Origin: Caldilineaceae bacterium
Lineage (GTDB): Bacteria > Chloroflexota > Anaerolineae > Caldilineales > Caldilineaceae
Assembly: GCA_022824025.1 (NCBI GenBank)
Contig: JAJEBF010000003.1
Span: forward strand, 124,001 to 188,000
Direction: 5' to 3'
DNA: 64,000 nucleotides
A program made the position numbers and the translations under genes. Shown piece after piece: positions 1 to 9,076 of this stretch (positions are counted from its first letter, which is position 1; every line of letters begins with the position of its first letter). The notes under the pieces are model-generated. The model searched no databases. It was not told the DNA's origin and saw nothing but the letters and a program-made list of their open reading frames with translations.

Positions 1-212
1 GCCCCAATCAGACCGATGAAATCAGATCCTGTGTCGTCGCCCGCTACTCGCCCTGGTGGCTGTGTGTCGACTATGGCAAACGCAACTGCGCATTCGTGCC
101 CGCCCACATCTTTGATTCCTTCCCGGAAGGCGTGCAGGAGCTCTACGAACACCGGCGGATCGGGCACGAACCGCTCCTGATCGGAGAACCGTCTCAACAG
201 CGCTATTCATAG
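1..212 (+). CDS. Hypothetical protein, C-terminal fragment
   Basis: An open frame enters from the left edge (first full codon at base 3) and stops at TAG 210-212, giving the last 69 residues of a protein. Third codon positions are mostly C or G, as in real genes of this window, so I read it as coding. The visible tail has two adjacent Trp residues, several Cys and a run rich in Glu, His and Arg. I do not recognise a family and no catalytic motif is visible. The gene converges on the minus-strand gene that ends at 251. Confidence 0.6.
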   Translation, partial: PNQTDEIRSCVVARYSPWWLCVDYGKRNCAFVPAHIFDSFPEGVQELYEHRRIGHEPLLIGEPSQQRYS

Positions 213-250
213 ACTTGAGCGCCCCGGCAGTCTTGCGCGCCGATGCCACA

Positions 251-967
251 TTACATCCGGTCGAGGAATGGAAAGAAGCGCGGTTTCAGGAGCTTGAACA
301 GGTCAGGTCCGTTGATAAGGCCTTGCGGAATCAGAAAATCAAGTGACTCGTTCCCTTCGATGTCGTGGGGCTCGAATCTGCCTCTGTCGGGGTTAAACAC
401 ACTGCACTGAATTGCGTCGCTGCTTACATCACACTTTAGCGGGGCCACACTGCAGCCGGCTTCATCCCCCTCCTTGCCGAAAGCGCAACCGTAGTTGAAA
501 CCCGGAAACTCTTCGAGAGGAATAATGGTGTTAAACGGGTTGGTCCCACTCTTCTCTACCCTGCCCAAAATAGAACTTGGGAAACGAAAGATATCGTACT
601 TTCGCAGATTCGCCATGTCCCCCTCTGAAAGAGCCACCGACCTCTTGATGTTGAAGTCGTAAATGTAATAGCCGGGACGCCCGCCAAATGACCGCCGGCA
701 TGAGTCAAACTGCTCCTCCAGAGTTTCCACTGTGCTCCCCTGGCCCCCGTCGTCCGCGCTCGGCGCGCATCCTTGTACATAGAGAAGCTGAGAACTGTAT
801 GGGCCGCCAACGTAGGCGCGTATCTCCCGACCTTCGAGATAGGCCCTGAAGAGAAACATGACAAGGAGTGCCACAGCAACCAGCAATATAGCTGCCACTA
901 CCCGACCAAACTGCTTGAGCCGTGCGGGTCTCATGTTTGGAAAGGGGAACCTTGGTTTTGAGGTCAC
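251..967 (-). CDS. Hypothetical single-pass membrane protein
   Basis: 238 residues starting at GTG 967, chosen because a strong GAGGAGG Shine-Dalgarno lies 5 bases upstream. The N-terminus is basic (residues 1-20), followed by one hydrophobic helix (about 21-43), then a soluble domain that should face outside. The domain has seven Cys, several seemingly paired (for example CAFGKEG..CSVAPLKC), which fits a disulfide-stabilised extracytoplasmic fold. No known family is recognised. It diverges from the glycosidase-like gene at 1267, with about 300 bases between them. Confidence 0.65.
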   Translation of the reverse strand: MTSKPRFPFPNMRPARLKQFGRVVAAILLVAVALLVMFLFRAYLEGREIRAYVGGPYSSQLLYVQGCAPSADDGGQGSTVETLEEQFDSCRRSFGGRPGYYIYDFNIKRSVALSEGDMANLRKYDIFRFPSSILGRVEKSGTNPFNTIIPLEEFPGFNYGCAFGKEGDEAGCSVAPLKCDVSSDAIQCSVFNPDRGRFEPHDIEGNESLDFLIPQGLINGPDLFKLLKPRFFPFLDRM

Positions 968-1266
968 TGAGTCCTCCTCTTCGAAATGCCCTGACAGTCA
1001 GGGGTGGCTTGGCGATGTTGTCTTTCCGCTAAACGGCATCGATGCGACTCAGGTTCCAAGTCAATTTTCCTCTTTTGCAGCAACTTCACGCCCGAACTAA
1101 GAGACAATCTGGCCCGTCGGCCCCACCAAGGCTCGAGCACAAACGGAATCCGAAGGCAGCACAACCGAACGGACAAACCCATGACCAATCTCCGCAGAAG
1201 CCCCAATATGCCAGCGCCGCCTCGGAACTGCTTTGCGGCATCCCATGCACATGATCCCAGGCAATC
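968..1266. other. Intergenic region between divergent genes
   Basis: About 300 bases between two divergently transcribed genes. It must hold both promoters, but I cannot single out convincing -35/-10 pairs. No repeat or RNA structure stands out; short open frames here have no ribosome site and no family resemblance. Confidence 0.4.
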
Positions 1267-2982
1267 ATGACTGAAAAAGAGAGGCGCCAGACCCCCGAAG
1301 CCAGGTTCGACACCGAAATGGTGGACGTCCAACGCAGAATGCGCGAAACCTGGGACGGCTCAAGATCAGTCGACCCGCAGACCTATCCCTATTTCAACCC
1401 GAACTACCGACTGCCGTTCAAGCACATCGGCCTACAGAAGCAACTCTTCGTCGACAACTACATCCTCGACGAGCTCATCGACGCCGAACGAACCGTTGTG
1501 CCGCCCCAGAAGGCCGACCCGCCCCTGATCGAGTTCCAAAACCTTCCCTGGGAGCGCTACCACTTCACAAGTGTTCCCGCAGCCGCAATCTTCGATCCCG
1601 ACGACCGCCTCTTCAAAATGTGGTACAAAACGATGGTCAGCGGAAACACCAACTCAGCCCGGGGAACCGAGGTAGTCCTCTGCTACGCCGAATCTGACGA
1701 CGCCATCTACTGGCGCAAACCGCTGCGCGATGACTGCCAGCAATTTGAAGACAGCAAGAAGACAAATATCGTAGTCCGAGACTTCGACAACGGCACAATC
1801 GTCCTCAATCCTGACCGCGCTGATCCTGAAAGGAAGTTCCTGGCAGTCTACAACCCTTCAATGGAGGCAACGAGCCGCGGCGCACGGGTCATGTCGCGCG
1901 TCGCCGCCTCACCGGACGGAATCAGTTGGCAGGTGATCAGCGATGACACGCCCTTTCGCCATCACCACCAGATGCGCGTCATCTGGGACGACGCCTACCG
2001 CAAGTGGATCGGATACTCACAGGCGTCACACGCCTTCGCGAGCCATCTCCACGTGCGCACAATCGGCCGACAGGAGAGCGAAGACTTCGTCAACTGGTCG
2101 CCCAAACAGATCATTCTGTCCAGCGACTGGGACCCCAACGTCGGCCCCAATGTTGAGTTCCACACCATGTCTGTGCGCAAAGAAGGCGGTCTCTACATTG
2201 GCATCGTCGAGGAGGCGCACGGCGAACACCAGTGGCTCGTCAACCGCGACGGCAGCAACCAGCGCGATCAGTTTCACACCAAGGCCGCGCTCTACACCAG
2301 CCGCGACGGCTCCCAATTCTTTCGCGCCGACGGCTACCGCCCCTGGGCCGACAACGGCCCGCCCGGCAGCCAGGACTACGGCTACCTCTGCCACACCGTT
2401 GCCGGATACCTTCTTCACCAGGGCAAGATGGTGATCCCCTGTTCGGCCTTCCCATACAAGCAGCGCGACACCCGTCCGGCAGGCGTCTCGAATCACGCGC
2501 CCCAGCATTCAGCCGAAGCCTCGCGCCGCCATGTCGAAGAGCTGACAAAGTTCGGCGCGGGCAATCCCATGATGGACCGCGTCAAGCCGGATCAACCCCT
2601 CCAGCGGGCGATCGGAGCCCTCGTCCTTCGTGAGGACGGCTGGGCCTCCCTCCGTCCCAATTACGAGGCCGGCCGCATCATCACCAAGCAGTTCGTGTTT
2701 GAGGGCAACGCGCTGCGCGTCAACGCCGATTGCGCCTACGGTCTGATCCGCATCGCACTCCTCGATTCGGAGATGAAGCCCTATCCCGGCTTCAGCCTGG
2801 AAGACTCCTTGCCTCTGCACGCGCCCTCCCAGCAAATCTGGCACGCCGCGTCCTGGAAGGACGGTCCGGACCTGCGCCAGCTCTGGAACAAGCCTGTTCG
2901 CATCTGCTTCTCCCTTCTGGAGAGCAGTCTCTACGGGTTCCAGTTTCATTATCAGACTGATAGCGTGAACGGGAGACACTGA
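1267..2982 (+). CDS. Beta-propeller glycoside-hydrolase-like protein (paralogue 1)
   Basis: 571 residues. After an N-terminal extension of about 55 residues comes the motif KQLFVDNYILDE, then repeated blade-like strands with patterns such as FKMWYKTM, CYAESDD..YWRKP, SPDGISWQ and SEDFVNWSP. These 'Asp-Gly/Asp-x-x-x-Trp' strands are typical of five-bladed propeller proteins related to GH32/GH43/GH130-like enzymes that are common in Planctomycetota and Chloroflexota. Two paralogues sit at 17102 and 19705. The gene is followed after 3 bases by a GH127-like gene, so the two are probably translated together. A role in breaking down a polysaccharide or glycoside is inferred; the substrate is unknown, and there is no signal peptide, so it should act in the cytoplasm. 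Confidence 0.7.
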   Translation: MTEKERRQTPEARFDTEMVDVQRRMRETWDGSRSVDPQTYPYFNPNYRLPFKHIGLQKQLFVDNYILDELIDAERTVVPPQKADPPLIEFQNLPWERYHFTSVPAAAIFDPDDRLFKMWYKTMVSGNTNSARGTEVVLCYAESDDAIYWRKPLRDDCQQFEDSKKTNIVVRDFDNGTIVLNPDRADPERKFLAVYNPSMEATSRGARVMSRVAASPDGISWQVISDDTPFRHHHQMRVIWDDAYRKWIGYSQASHAFASHLHVRTIGRQESEDFVNWSPKQIILSSDWDPNVGPNVEFHTMSVRKEGGLYIGIVEEAHGEHQWLVNRDGSNQRDQFHTKAALYTSRDGSQFFRADGYRPWADNGPPGSQDYGYLCHTVAGYLLHQGKMVIPCSAFPYKQRDTRPAGVSNHAPQHSAEASRRHVEELTKFGAGNPMMDRVKPDQPLQRAIGALVLREDGWASLRPNYEAGRIITKQFVFEGNALRVNADCAYGLIRIALLDSEMKPYPGFSLEDSLPLHAPSQQIWHAASWKDGPDLRQLWNKPVRICFSLLESSLYGFQFHYQTDSVNGRH

Positions 2983-2985
2983 CCC

Positions 2986-4542
2986 ATGCTTGCCAATGTC
3001 AACACATCCGATATTGCGGCGGCCATCCGCCTGGGATGCCGCACAATGTGTTCCGTCTTTAACGCCGACGATAACGATGTCCCCTACTTTGGATCCCAGG
3101 TGTGGCCGGAGGCATCCCTCAGCTTCAGTACGTCGGCCTCCGAATCGCATGTGCCCGGCCGCCACCTGAACGCCCTCCTCAACGCCGAAGACGTGTTGGG
3201 CTTCACACTGGAAGAAAGTTGCATCGTACGCCACGCCCGCGCCGCCTTCTTCTCCTACTCCGGCGATCTTCCTCTTCCCCTAAACCGCGATCGCACGGAC
3301 GGCCCCCTGGTTCACTTCTACCCCCACAACGTCCGCGAGGGATTTCACGCCCTCTACGCCCTGGCCCGATTCCGTAACAGCGAACCGGCAGTCGAGCTGG
3401 CCGAGCGCAGCGTCGCCGCGATTCAGGAGCTGTGGCATCCAAAAAAGGGCTGGGACAGGGAAACAATCGAGCGCAACTTCGAATTCCATCCCACCACATT
3501 CATCATCGGACTGGCGCGTGCCATCGGTCCCCTCGTGAAACTGCACAAGCATACCGGCTGCACTGGTGCCCTGGACCTGGCTCTTGCGCTCGCGGACAAA
3601 GCCACGTCCGAGTTCTATGTCCCCTCCGGCGCGTACGATCGTGAGACTTTCGGCGGGCACACGCACTCCACCACCTGCGTCATGTCCTCGCTAGCCCAGC
3701 TGGCCGACCTGACCCGCAACGCCCCGCTGATGGAACGCGTTCGCGCCTTCTATGACAACGGGCTTAACGACATACGTGATGCCTTAGGCTGGGTCATCGA
3801 AAGCAGCGGCGACGACGTCGACCCCGACCGCGGCGAGGTCAACAACACGGGCGATATCGTCGAAACCGCGCTCCTGCTGGGGAAGTGGGGCTATCCACAG
3901 TACTACGAAGACGCCGAAAGAATCCTGCGCTGCCACATGCTACCCTCACAGTTACGCGACATCTCCTTCATTCGCGAGCCTGACAACCCTGACAACGAAG
4001 ACGGAAAGCGAAACGTAGCCAACAGGCACCTGGGGGGATTCGGCTTTCCCGCGCCCTACGGCCACAAACCGCTCGACGCGCAGCGCATCAGCTTCAACAT
4101 GGACATCGTCGGAGGCTCAGTCGGCTCGCTATGTGAAGTCTACAGGCAGGCTGTGGAGACGTCGCCTGCTGGCCACTATGTGAATCTGCACTTCGACCAC
4201 GAGACCGATGCCGTAGGAATAGAGTCACCCTATAGGCACCCCCACATGCGAGTGCGCGCCAAGCGTCCGGGTCCCCTCTTCGTGCGCCTACCCAGCTGGG
4301 TAGCGGTGGACGAAGTCAACGTAGACGGTTCAAATGAACGCCCCCGCTGTCACAACGACAATCTGGTTTTTAACAGTCCGCCTTCAAACCGCTGGATTAC
4401 TATTCAATTCGAGCTGGCAGAACGGGACATCATTCTCAGCCATCGCACCCGCGACATAGAGGTAAGGCTGCTGGGCGACTCGGTAGCCGCCATGTCCAAC
4501 TTTGGCGCCGAGCTCACCTTCTTCCCACCGCTTCATGAGTAA
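2986..4542 (+). CDS. GH127-like alpha/alpha-toroid protein (possible beta-L-arabinofuranosidase)
   Basis: 518 residues, starting 3 bases after the stop of the propeller gene, with GGGAG about 11 bases upstream of ATG. The sequence alternates amphipathic helices (EGFHALYALARF, AVELAERSVAAIQELW, DIVETALLLGKWGY) as in six-hairpin glycosidases, then ends in a beta-rich part after about residue 400 containing RLPSWV, the layout of GH127/DUF1680 proteins. It is shorter than typical GH127 enzymes (about 600-650 residues). I could not securely place the zinc-cysteine cluster that characterises true GH127 enzymes, so the specific activity is uncertain. Coupling with the propeller protein argues for joint work on one glycan. 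Confidence 0.55.
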   Translation: MLANVNTSDIAAAIRLGCRTMCSVFNADDNDVPYFGSQVWPEASLSFSTSASESHVPGRHLNALLNAEDVLGFTLEESCIVRHARAAFFSYSGDLPLPLNRDRTDGPLVHFYPHNVREGFHALYALARFRNSEPAVELAERSVAAIQELWHPKKGWDRETIERNFEFHPTTFIIGLARAIGPLVKLHKHTGCTGALDLALALADKATSEFYVPSGAYDRETFGGHTHSTTCVMSSLAQLADLTRNAPLMERVRAFYDNGLNDIRDALGWVIESSGDDVDPDRGEVNNTGDIVETALLLGKWGYPQYYEDAERILRCHMLPSQLRDISFIREPDNPDNEDGKRNVANRHLGGFGFPAPYGHKPLDAQRISFNMDIVGGSVGSLCEVYRQAVETSPAGHYVNLHFDHETDAVGIESPYRHPHMRVRAKRPGPLFVRLPSWVAVDEVNVDGSNERPRCHNDNLVFNSPPSNRWITIQFELAERDIILSHRTRDIEVRLLGDSVAAMSNFGAELTFFPPLHE

Positions 4543-4663
4543 ATGCCTTGCCTCCCATTCGCCTGACCACCGCGCCTCCTGGACAAATTAGGGGTCGCAA
4601 AAGTAGGGGGGCCCCTTGTGCGTGCCCCGATGGTTGCTGATTCCAAAAAAGAGGAAACTGATC

Positions 4664-5581
4664 ATGGCAAGCAGACCAATCCACATCTTACTCGTCGCCG
4701 CCCACCCTGCCGACAGCTTTGACATGGCCGGGGGCACCCTGGCCCATCATGTTGACCAGGGCGACAAAGTGACCGCAGCGATTCTGACCACCGGCGTACG
4801 CTCACACCACTGGGAACTGGGCGAGCAGCGACGCCAGGCCGGCGCCGAGCTGGACGTCGAACAGTTTGTGGAACAGGCCGTGGAAGAGAAACTGGAGGAA
4901 GTGCGCAACGCCTGCCGCATCCTCGGCTTTGACGACCTGCGCGACCTCGGCTTCGAGGACGACGACATTCTGGTCACCCAGGACAAGATCGAAGCCATCG
5001 CCGATGTAATACGCGAGGTGAAGCCGGACATGCTCATCACCCATCACCCCTTCGAGAGCGGCGGCTTCAAGATGCACGGTACCGCCGGCCAGTGCACGCT
5101 CTACGCCTGGCAGCTTGCGGCAGGGTCCGGTCGCGGCCGCCAGGAGCGCCATCCCGTCCCCTGCATCTACTTCATGAACCCAACCGCCTACGTTGGCAAC
5201 AACAGCCTCGAATACGTCGGCGCCCATCGCGCCGACCTCTACATCGACATCACCGACGTAATTGAAAAAAAGGTGAAGGCGCTGGACCAGATCGCCAGCC
5301 AGTACTACGGGGGTCCCTACGCGCGCAAACGCGCCGAAACTTCCGACGGAGCCGACGGCAACAGCGCGCTCGTCGCCTACGCCGAGCAGTTCCAGCGCTT
5401 CCAGCCGCAGGTCCGCTATACGCTCCCTATCACCGACGCGGAGCTGGAGCGAATTACTGAACCGCAGTCCGCGCATATGGGCCGGCGCAGCGAGATGATC
5501 GGGGGGCTCATGCCGCTGCCAGCGGGCGAAGAGTTCACATCTCGCTATCGCATGTCGAAGGAGAAGTACAGGGACGAATAA
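4664..5581 (+). CDS. PIG-L/LmbE-family deacetylase homologue
   Basis: 305 residues. I choose ATG 4664, with AGAGG 9 bases upstream, over start codons further upstream. The N-terminal motif AAHPADSFDMAGG matches the AHPDDE zinc site of the PIG-L/LmbE/MshB family, which removes acetyl groups from N-acetylglucosaminyl compounds. Later motifs are ITHHPFESGG and KMHGTAGQ, where the last zinc His is expected. Zinc ligands His and the second Asp remain, but the first Asp, the general base in MshB, is Ala (codon GCC). The family contains many divergent members, so a different base or function is possible. It follows the propeller/GH127 pair on the same strand, suggesting a linked amino-sugar step. 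Confidence 0.75.
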   Translation: MASRPIHILLVAAHPADSFDMAGGTLAHHVDQGDKVTAAILTTGVRSHHWELGEQRRQAGAELDVEQFVEQAVEEKLEEVRNACRILGFDDLRDLGFEDDDILVTQDKIEAIADVIREVKPDMLITHHPFESGGFKMHGTAGQCTLYAWQLAAGSGRGRQERHPVPCIYFMNPTAYVGNNSLEYVGAHRADLYIDITDVIEKKVKALDQIASQYYGGPYARKRAETSDGADGNSALVAYAEQFQRFQPQVRYTLPITDAELERITEPQSAHMGRRSEMIGGLMPLPAGEEFTSRYRMSKEKYRDE

Positions 5582-5652
5582 CCGGGGAGGAAATGTTGAT
5601 CGAGCAAGCTTGAGCGGATATAAGCAAGATCTGTAGCGACCGCTGAGGCTGG

Positions 5653-6138
5653 TTACTCTTCAACTCGACTGATCGTCATCCGTTCGTCGCCGGCGCCGTT
5701 ACGCCACAAGTCCTGACAAACCGCGGCCAGTTCAGGCAACCCTTCGGTGATGGTGGCGAATAGATTTCCTGGCATATGTCCGTCCGGCCCCAGCAGGTAG
5801 TTGTCCCTCCCATAGAAAATCGCCAGGTCGATGAGCCCCGTCTCGCGGCACTGCGCCGCCATGTCGGGCGGCACCTTGCTGCCGGGAGGAACCGGCAGAT
5901 AGAGAAGGTCGCCGGGAATTGGAAAGACGGTGGCGTTTTCCTTGCCAGGGTCCTTTTCAGCAAACGGATGCGTCAGAATATAGACTTCGTTGTTTGCCCA
6001 CTTGGCATGAAATGCGGCGCCGGAAAGCGGCAGCGCGTTCCAGACCGCCTCGGCGGTCAAAGGCGCGGCCTCATCGAGAAGCTCGGCCACGGCGGAAACA
6101 TTGTGTTTCTCAAATGAGATGCTGATCCTTCTAGCCAT
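5653..6138 (-). CDS. DUF3830 family protein (copy 1)
   Basis: 161 residues starting MARRISISFEKH. It shares with the gene at 8516 long stretches: LLDEAAPLTAEAVWNALPL, DPGKENATVFPIPGDLLY, FYGRDNYLLGPDGHMPGNLF. This is the DUF3830 family, which has a cyclophilin-like fold and unknown activity. It is often found beside amidohydrolases, racemases and transporters of amino-acid-like compounds. Here the two copies flank a racemase-like gene and an aminotransferase on the same strand. Function is not established; a ligand-binding or enzymatic part in the same pathway is inference. Confidence 0.75.
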   Translation of the reverse strand: MARRISISFEKHNVSAVAELLDEAAPLTAEAVWNALPLSGAAFHAKWANNEVYILTHPFAEKDPGKENATVFPIPGDLLYLPVPPGSKVPPDMAAQCRETGLIDLAIFYGRDNYLLGPDGHMPGNLFATITEGLPELAAVCQDLWRNGAGDERMTISRVEE

Positions 6139-6210
6139 GCGAATGGGTCCTGTCTCTAATGTAGTCTTTGAAGACGATTCAACTTTTCACTGCACCCGGG
6201 AAGACGCGGC

Positions 6211-6966
6211 TCAACTGCTTGCCTCAGCCTTCCCGGCATCATCAGCCACCACATCTGCCAAGGCGAACAGACGCCCAAAACCCTCCCTGGATTGCAGACG
6301 CCCACCCAACCGCAGCGCTTCCCACATCGTGACCTGGTTTGCCGTCAGCACGGGCTTGCCCGCCGCTTCATCCAGCGCAGGCAGAAACCCGGTCGTATGC
6401 AGAGCGGTATCAGGAACCAAAATGGCTTCAGCATCGGGATGGTTGTTGGCCCGCACGAAGTCGATTACCTGCTCGGGCCCTACCGCGCCAACCTCCACGG
6501 CCGTCCAGATGCCAAGATGGTTCAGGTGGACGACTTGAATCCCGCCCTGGCCAAGAAAATCGACAAAAGCGGCTGCCAGCGCCTCCGGATAGGTGGCGGC
6601 AACCGCTACCCGCGTGATTCCCAGAGTCTCTATGGCTTTAGCAAAGGCAAGTGAAGTGCTGGAGGCAGGGACCCCCAGAAAGCTGCCGAGCTGACGCGCC
6701 TGTTCCGCGGCCCCTGCCAGCCCGTAGACAAAGCTGCCGCTCGTACACGCCCACATACACACATCCACGCCGAGTGTGCGTAACGCCCCCGCGCCCGGCT
6801 CCAGATGGTCCAAATCGCCCGTGCGTCGGCAATCCTCAACCGTATGCAGGTCGACCGCATGCGTGTGGACGACCTCAACCTCCACCGGCGGCTCCAGCCT
6901 CGCAGCCATGTTGGGATAATCGTCCTCTGCCGAGTGCAGCGGATAGAGAACGCCGACGCGAAGCAT
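6211..6966 (-). CDS. Maleate cis-trans isomerase / Asp-Glu racemase superfamily protein
   Basis: 251 residues; ATG 6966 is preferred because GGAG lies 6-7 bases upstream (a TTG at 6984 is an alternative). MLRVGVLYPLHSAEDDYPNM resembles the N-terminus of maleate isomerase and arylmalonate decarboxylase. The first catalytic Cys is present in MWACTSGSFVYG. The C-terminal segment KPVLTANQVTMWEALRL is also typical. The second catalytic Cys, normally in an SCTN-like motif just before it, is replaced: the sequence reads VPDTALHTTG. Such enzymes isomerise or racemise small dicarboxylic or amino acids. The neighbours (DUF3830, aminotransferase) fit amino/keto acid breakdown. Confidence 0.7.
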   Translation of the reverse strand: MLRVGVLYPLHSAEDDYPNMAARLEPPVEVEVVHTHAVDLHTVEDCRRTGDLDHLEPGAGALRTLGVDVCMWACTSGSFVYGLAGAAEQARQLGSFLGVPASSTSLAFAKAIETLGITRVAVAATYPEALAAAFVDFLGQGGIQVVHLNHLGIWTAVEVGAVGPEQVIDFVRANNHPDAEAILVPDTALHTTGFLPALDEAAGKPVLTANQVTMWEALRLGGRLQSREGFGRLFALADVVADDAGKAEASS

Positions 6967-7026
6967 GCCAATCTCCGGTTGCAAATCGCTGCCGCTCCAG
7001 ACCCCGAAGGGCCGCCCGCGGGCCGC

Positions 7027-8427
7027 CTACAGCGCAGCTTCCACCGCAGAGAGGCTCTCGTTAAGCGCCTCGATCGCGCAATCGAGCTGCTCCTGCGTGA
7101 TCACCAGCGGCGGCGACATCTTTAGCACGTTGTGGTAGGAGCCCCCGTAATTCGTCGCGATGACGCCCCGCTGCAGGAGACCGTCGACCACACGCGCGCC
7201 CTCTTCCGTCGCCGGTTCACGCGTCTCACGATCCCTGACGAACTCCACCCCGACCATCATGCCAAGCCCGCGCACCTCTCCGATCAGATGGTGCTCCTGC
7301 TGGAGTTCCAACAAGCGGGCCTTGAAGTAGTCTCCCAGTTCCGCGCCGCGCTCCACCAGATTCTTCTCCTCGATCTCCGCCAGAGAAGCCAGCGCGGCCG
7401 CGCAACCAACCGGGTTGCCCAGAAAGGTGCTCGTATGCATCATCGGCCCCCACGCGTCAGCCACCTCTTCCGTCATAATCGTGGCCGAGATTGGAAATCC
7501 GCTCGCCAGACCCTTGCCCACCACCATGATATCCGGCACAACGTCGTAGTTGTCCATGCCAAACCATTTTCCGGTGCGGCCAAAGCCGGTAATGATCTCG
7601 TCGGCGATCAGCAGTATCCCGTGCTCGTCACACAGCCGCCGCACCGTCTGCACAAACTTTTTCGGCGGTACGATCCAGCCGCCGTGCCCCTGAATGGGTT
7701 CCATAATAATCGCGGCCACGTCCGCAACGCCCGAGTCCGGCATCGTCAGCACATGCTCCAGGTACCCGCCGTCGCAGAAGAAACAGTCGTCCTCCTCCGA
7801 ATGTGTGGGACAGCGATAAGGGTACGCGTAGGGCACATGCGTCGTATCCGCCAGCATATTCTGGAACGGAGCCCGGTAATAGTTCTGCGAAGAGACCGAC
7901 AGCGCGCCCGTCGTCTTACCATGAAACCCGCCCTGAAAGGCGATGATCTTATGCTTGCCCGTAAAGATGCGCGCCGTCTTGAGCGCCATCTCGACCGCCT
8001 CCGACCCCGTGTTCGCCACATGCGAAACAGACAACTCTCCCGGAGCCCGCGCCGACAGCTTCTCGGCCAGTTCGACCCGGTTGCGATTCGGATTCACCCC
8101 TCCCTGGCTGTGCATCATCGTTTCCGACTGCTTCGCAATCGCTTGAACAATACGGGGGTTGCTGTGACCCGCGGTCGCCACGCAGAAACCGGCCGTGAGG
8201 TCCACGTAAACGTTGCTGTCGGCATCAACGATGTTCGCCCCGCGCGTCCGCTCCCAGAACACCGGCGTCTGCCCGCGCGGAATCACCGAACTGGTCGGAG
8301 GCTCCACCTTGCTCAGACGTTCGGTCAACTCGCGCGACTGCGGACCGGGCGGCGGCGTCACGATCGACGGCAGGGCCGTCCCATCTTCCAGAGCCTGCAA
8401 CTGCGAATTCGACGAATAGGAATCCAT
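7027..8427 (-). CDS. Class III PLP-dependent aminotransferase
   Basis: 466 residues. I choose ATG 8427 because AGGAG lies 7 bases upstream; the ATG six bases earlier is too close to it. It shows the class III layout: NVYVDLTAGFCVATAGH, NTGSEAVEMALKTAR, GGFHGKTTGALS, the LLIADEIITGFGRTGK region with the cofactor-binding Asp, and VVGKGLASGFP with the Schiff-base Lys. A Cys-rich insert (CPTHSEEDDCFFC) lies near the middle and recurs in 4-aminobutyrate/alanine-glyoxylate-type members. It should transfer an amino group from an omega-amino acid to a 2-oxoacid using pyridoxal phosphate. The exact substrate cannot be told. It lies between racemase-like and DUF3830 genes on one strand. Confidence 0.88.
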   Translation of the reverse strand: MDSYSSNSQLQALEDGTALPSIVTPPPGPQSRELTERLSKVEPPTSSVIPRGQTPVFWERTRGANIVDADSNVYVDLTAGFCVATAGHSNPRIVQAIAKQSETMMHSQGGVNPNRNRVELAEKLSARAPGELSVSHVANTGSEAVEMALKTARIFTGKHKIIAFQGGFHGKTTGALSVSSQNYYRAPFQNMLADTTHVPYAYPYRCPTHSEEDDCFFCDGGYLEHVLTMPDSGVADVAAIIMEPIQGHGGWIVPPKKFVQTVRRLCDEHGILLIADEIITGFGRTGKWFGMDNYDVVPDIMVVGKGLASGFPISATIMTEEVADAWGPMMHTSTFLGNPVGCAAALASLAEIEEKNLVERGAELGDYFKARLLELQQEHHLIGEVRGLGMMVGVEFVRDRETREPATEEGARVVDGLLQRGVIATNYGGSYHNVLKMSPPLVITQEQLDCAIEALNESLSAVEAAL

Positions 8428-8515
8428 GCTCATTCTCCTGTGCCGCGATGGCTGGTCAGCCCGGGCAGACAACGTCAGCCTTTCTCAACGCCGAAAACCC
8501 CTGGCTCGATGTCTG

Positions 8516-9004
8516 CTACCGGTCTTCATTCCTTTCAATACGCCGGATAACGATGCGTTCACCCGCGAAACCCTCTCGCCAAATGCTCTCGCAGGCTGCG
8601 GCCAGGCCCTCGAGGTTTTCGGTCACGGTGGCAAACAGATTGCCAGGCATGTAACCCTCCGGCCCGAGCAGGAAGTTATTGCGCCCGTAAAACAGGGCGA
8701 TGTCGACGAATGGCTGGTCGGTGCGTCGTTCGGGCGGAATGTCGATCGAGGCAGCCGGAATTTCAAAGTAGAGGAGGTCGCCGGCAATCGGAAGGATGGT
8801 GGCGTTCTCCTTGCCAGGGTCACTGCCAAGGGGTGGCGCCAGCGTGTATACTTCCCGCCCTGCCCATCGGGCGTGGTATGCGTCGCCCTCCAACGGCAGC
8901 GCATTCCAAACCGCGTCGCACGTGAGGGGCGCCTCCTCGTCAAGTAGGGTCGCGACCCCACTTACATTCCGTTTCGTGAAGAGAATCTCGATCCGGCGCG
9001 CCAT
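8516..9004 (-). CDS. DUF3830 family protein (copy 2)
   Basis: 162 residues from ATG 9004 (MARRIEILFTKRN). This start aligns with the first residue of copy 1 (6138); an in-frame start further upstream would add 14 residues without homology. It shares DPGKENATILPIAGDLLYF, FYGRNNFLLGPEGYMPGNLF and the closing RRIE region with copy 1. Roughly half the residues are identical by eye. It is transcribed ahead of the aminotransferase, so the minus-strand order is DUF3830, aminotransferase, racemase-like, DUF3830. Function unknown. Confidence 0.75.
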   Translation of the reverse strand: MARRIEILFTKRNVSGVATLLDEEAPLTCDAVWNALPLEGDAYHARWAGREVYTLAPPLGSDPGKENATILPIAGDLLYFEIPAASIDIPPERRTDQPFVDIALFYGRNNFLLGPEGYMPGNLFATVTENLEGLAAACESIWREGFAGERIVIRRIERNEDR

Positions 9005-9076
9005 CAGTTTCGCCCCAAAGTCCCTGTCCCCATCTGCGGCTGCCAACTATGCCTCCGGCCCCCATCTTTGGCTTTA

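Noticed and set aside
7132..8550. Plus-strand open frame across the aminotransferase
   Set aside because: Arg/His-rich translation, no motif; opposite strand has a complete class III aminotransferase.
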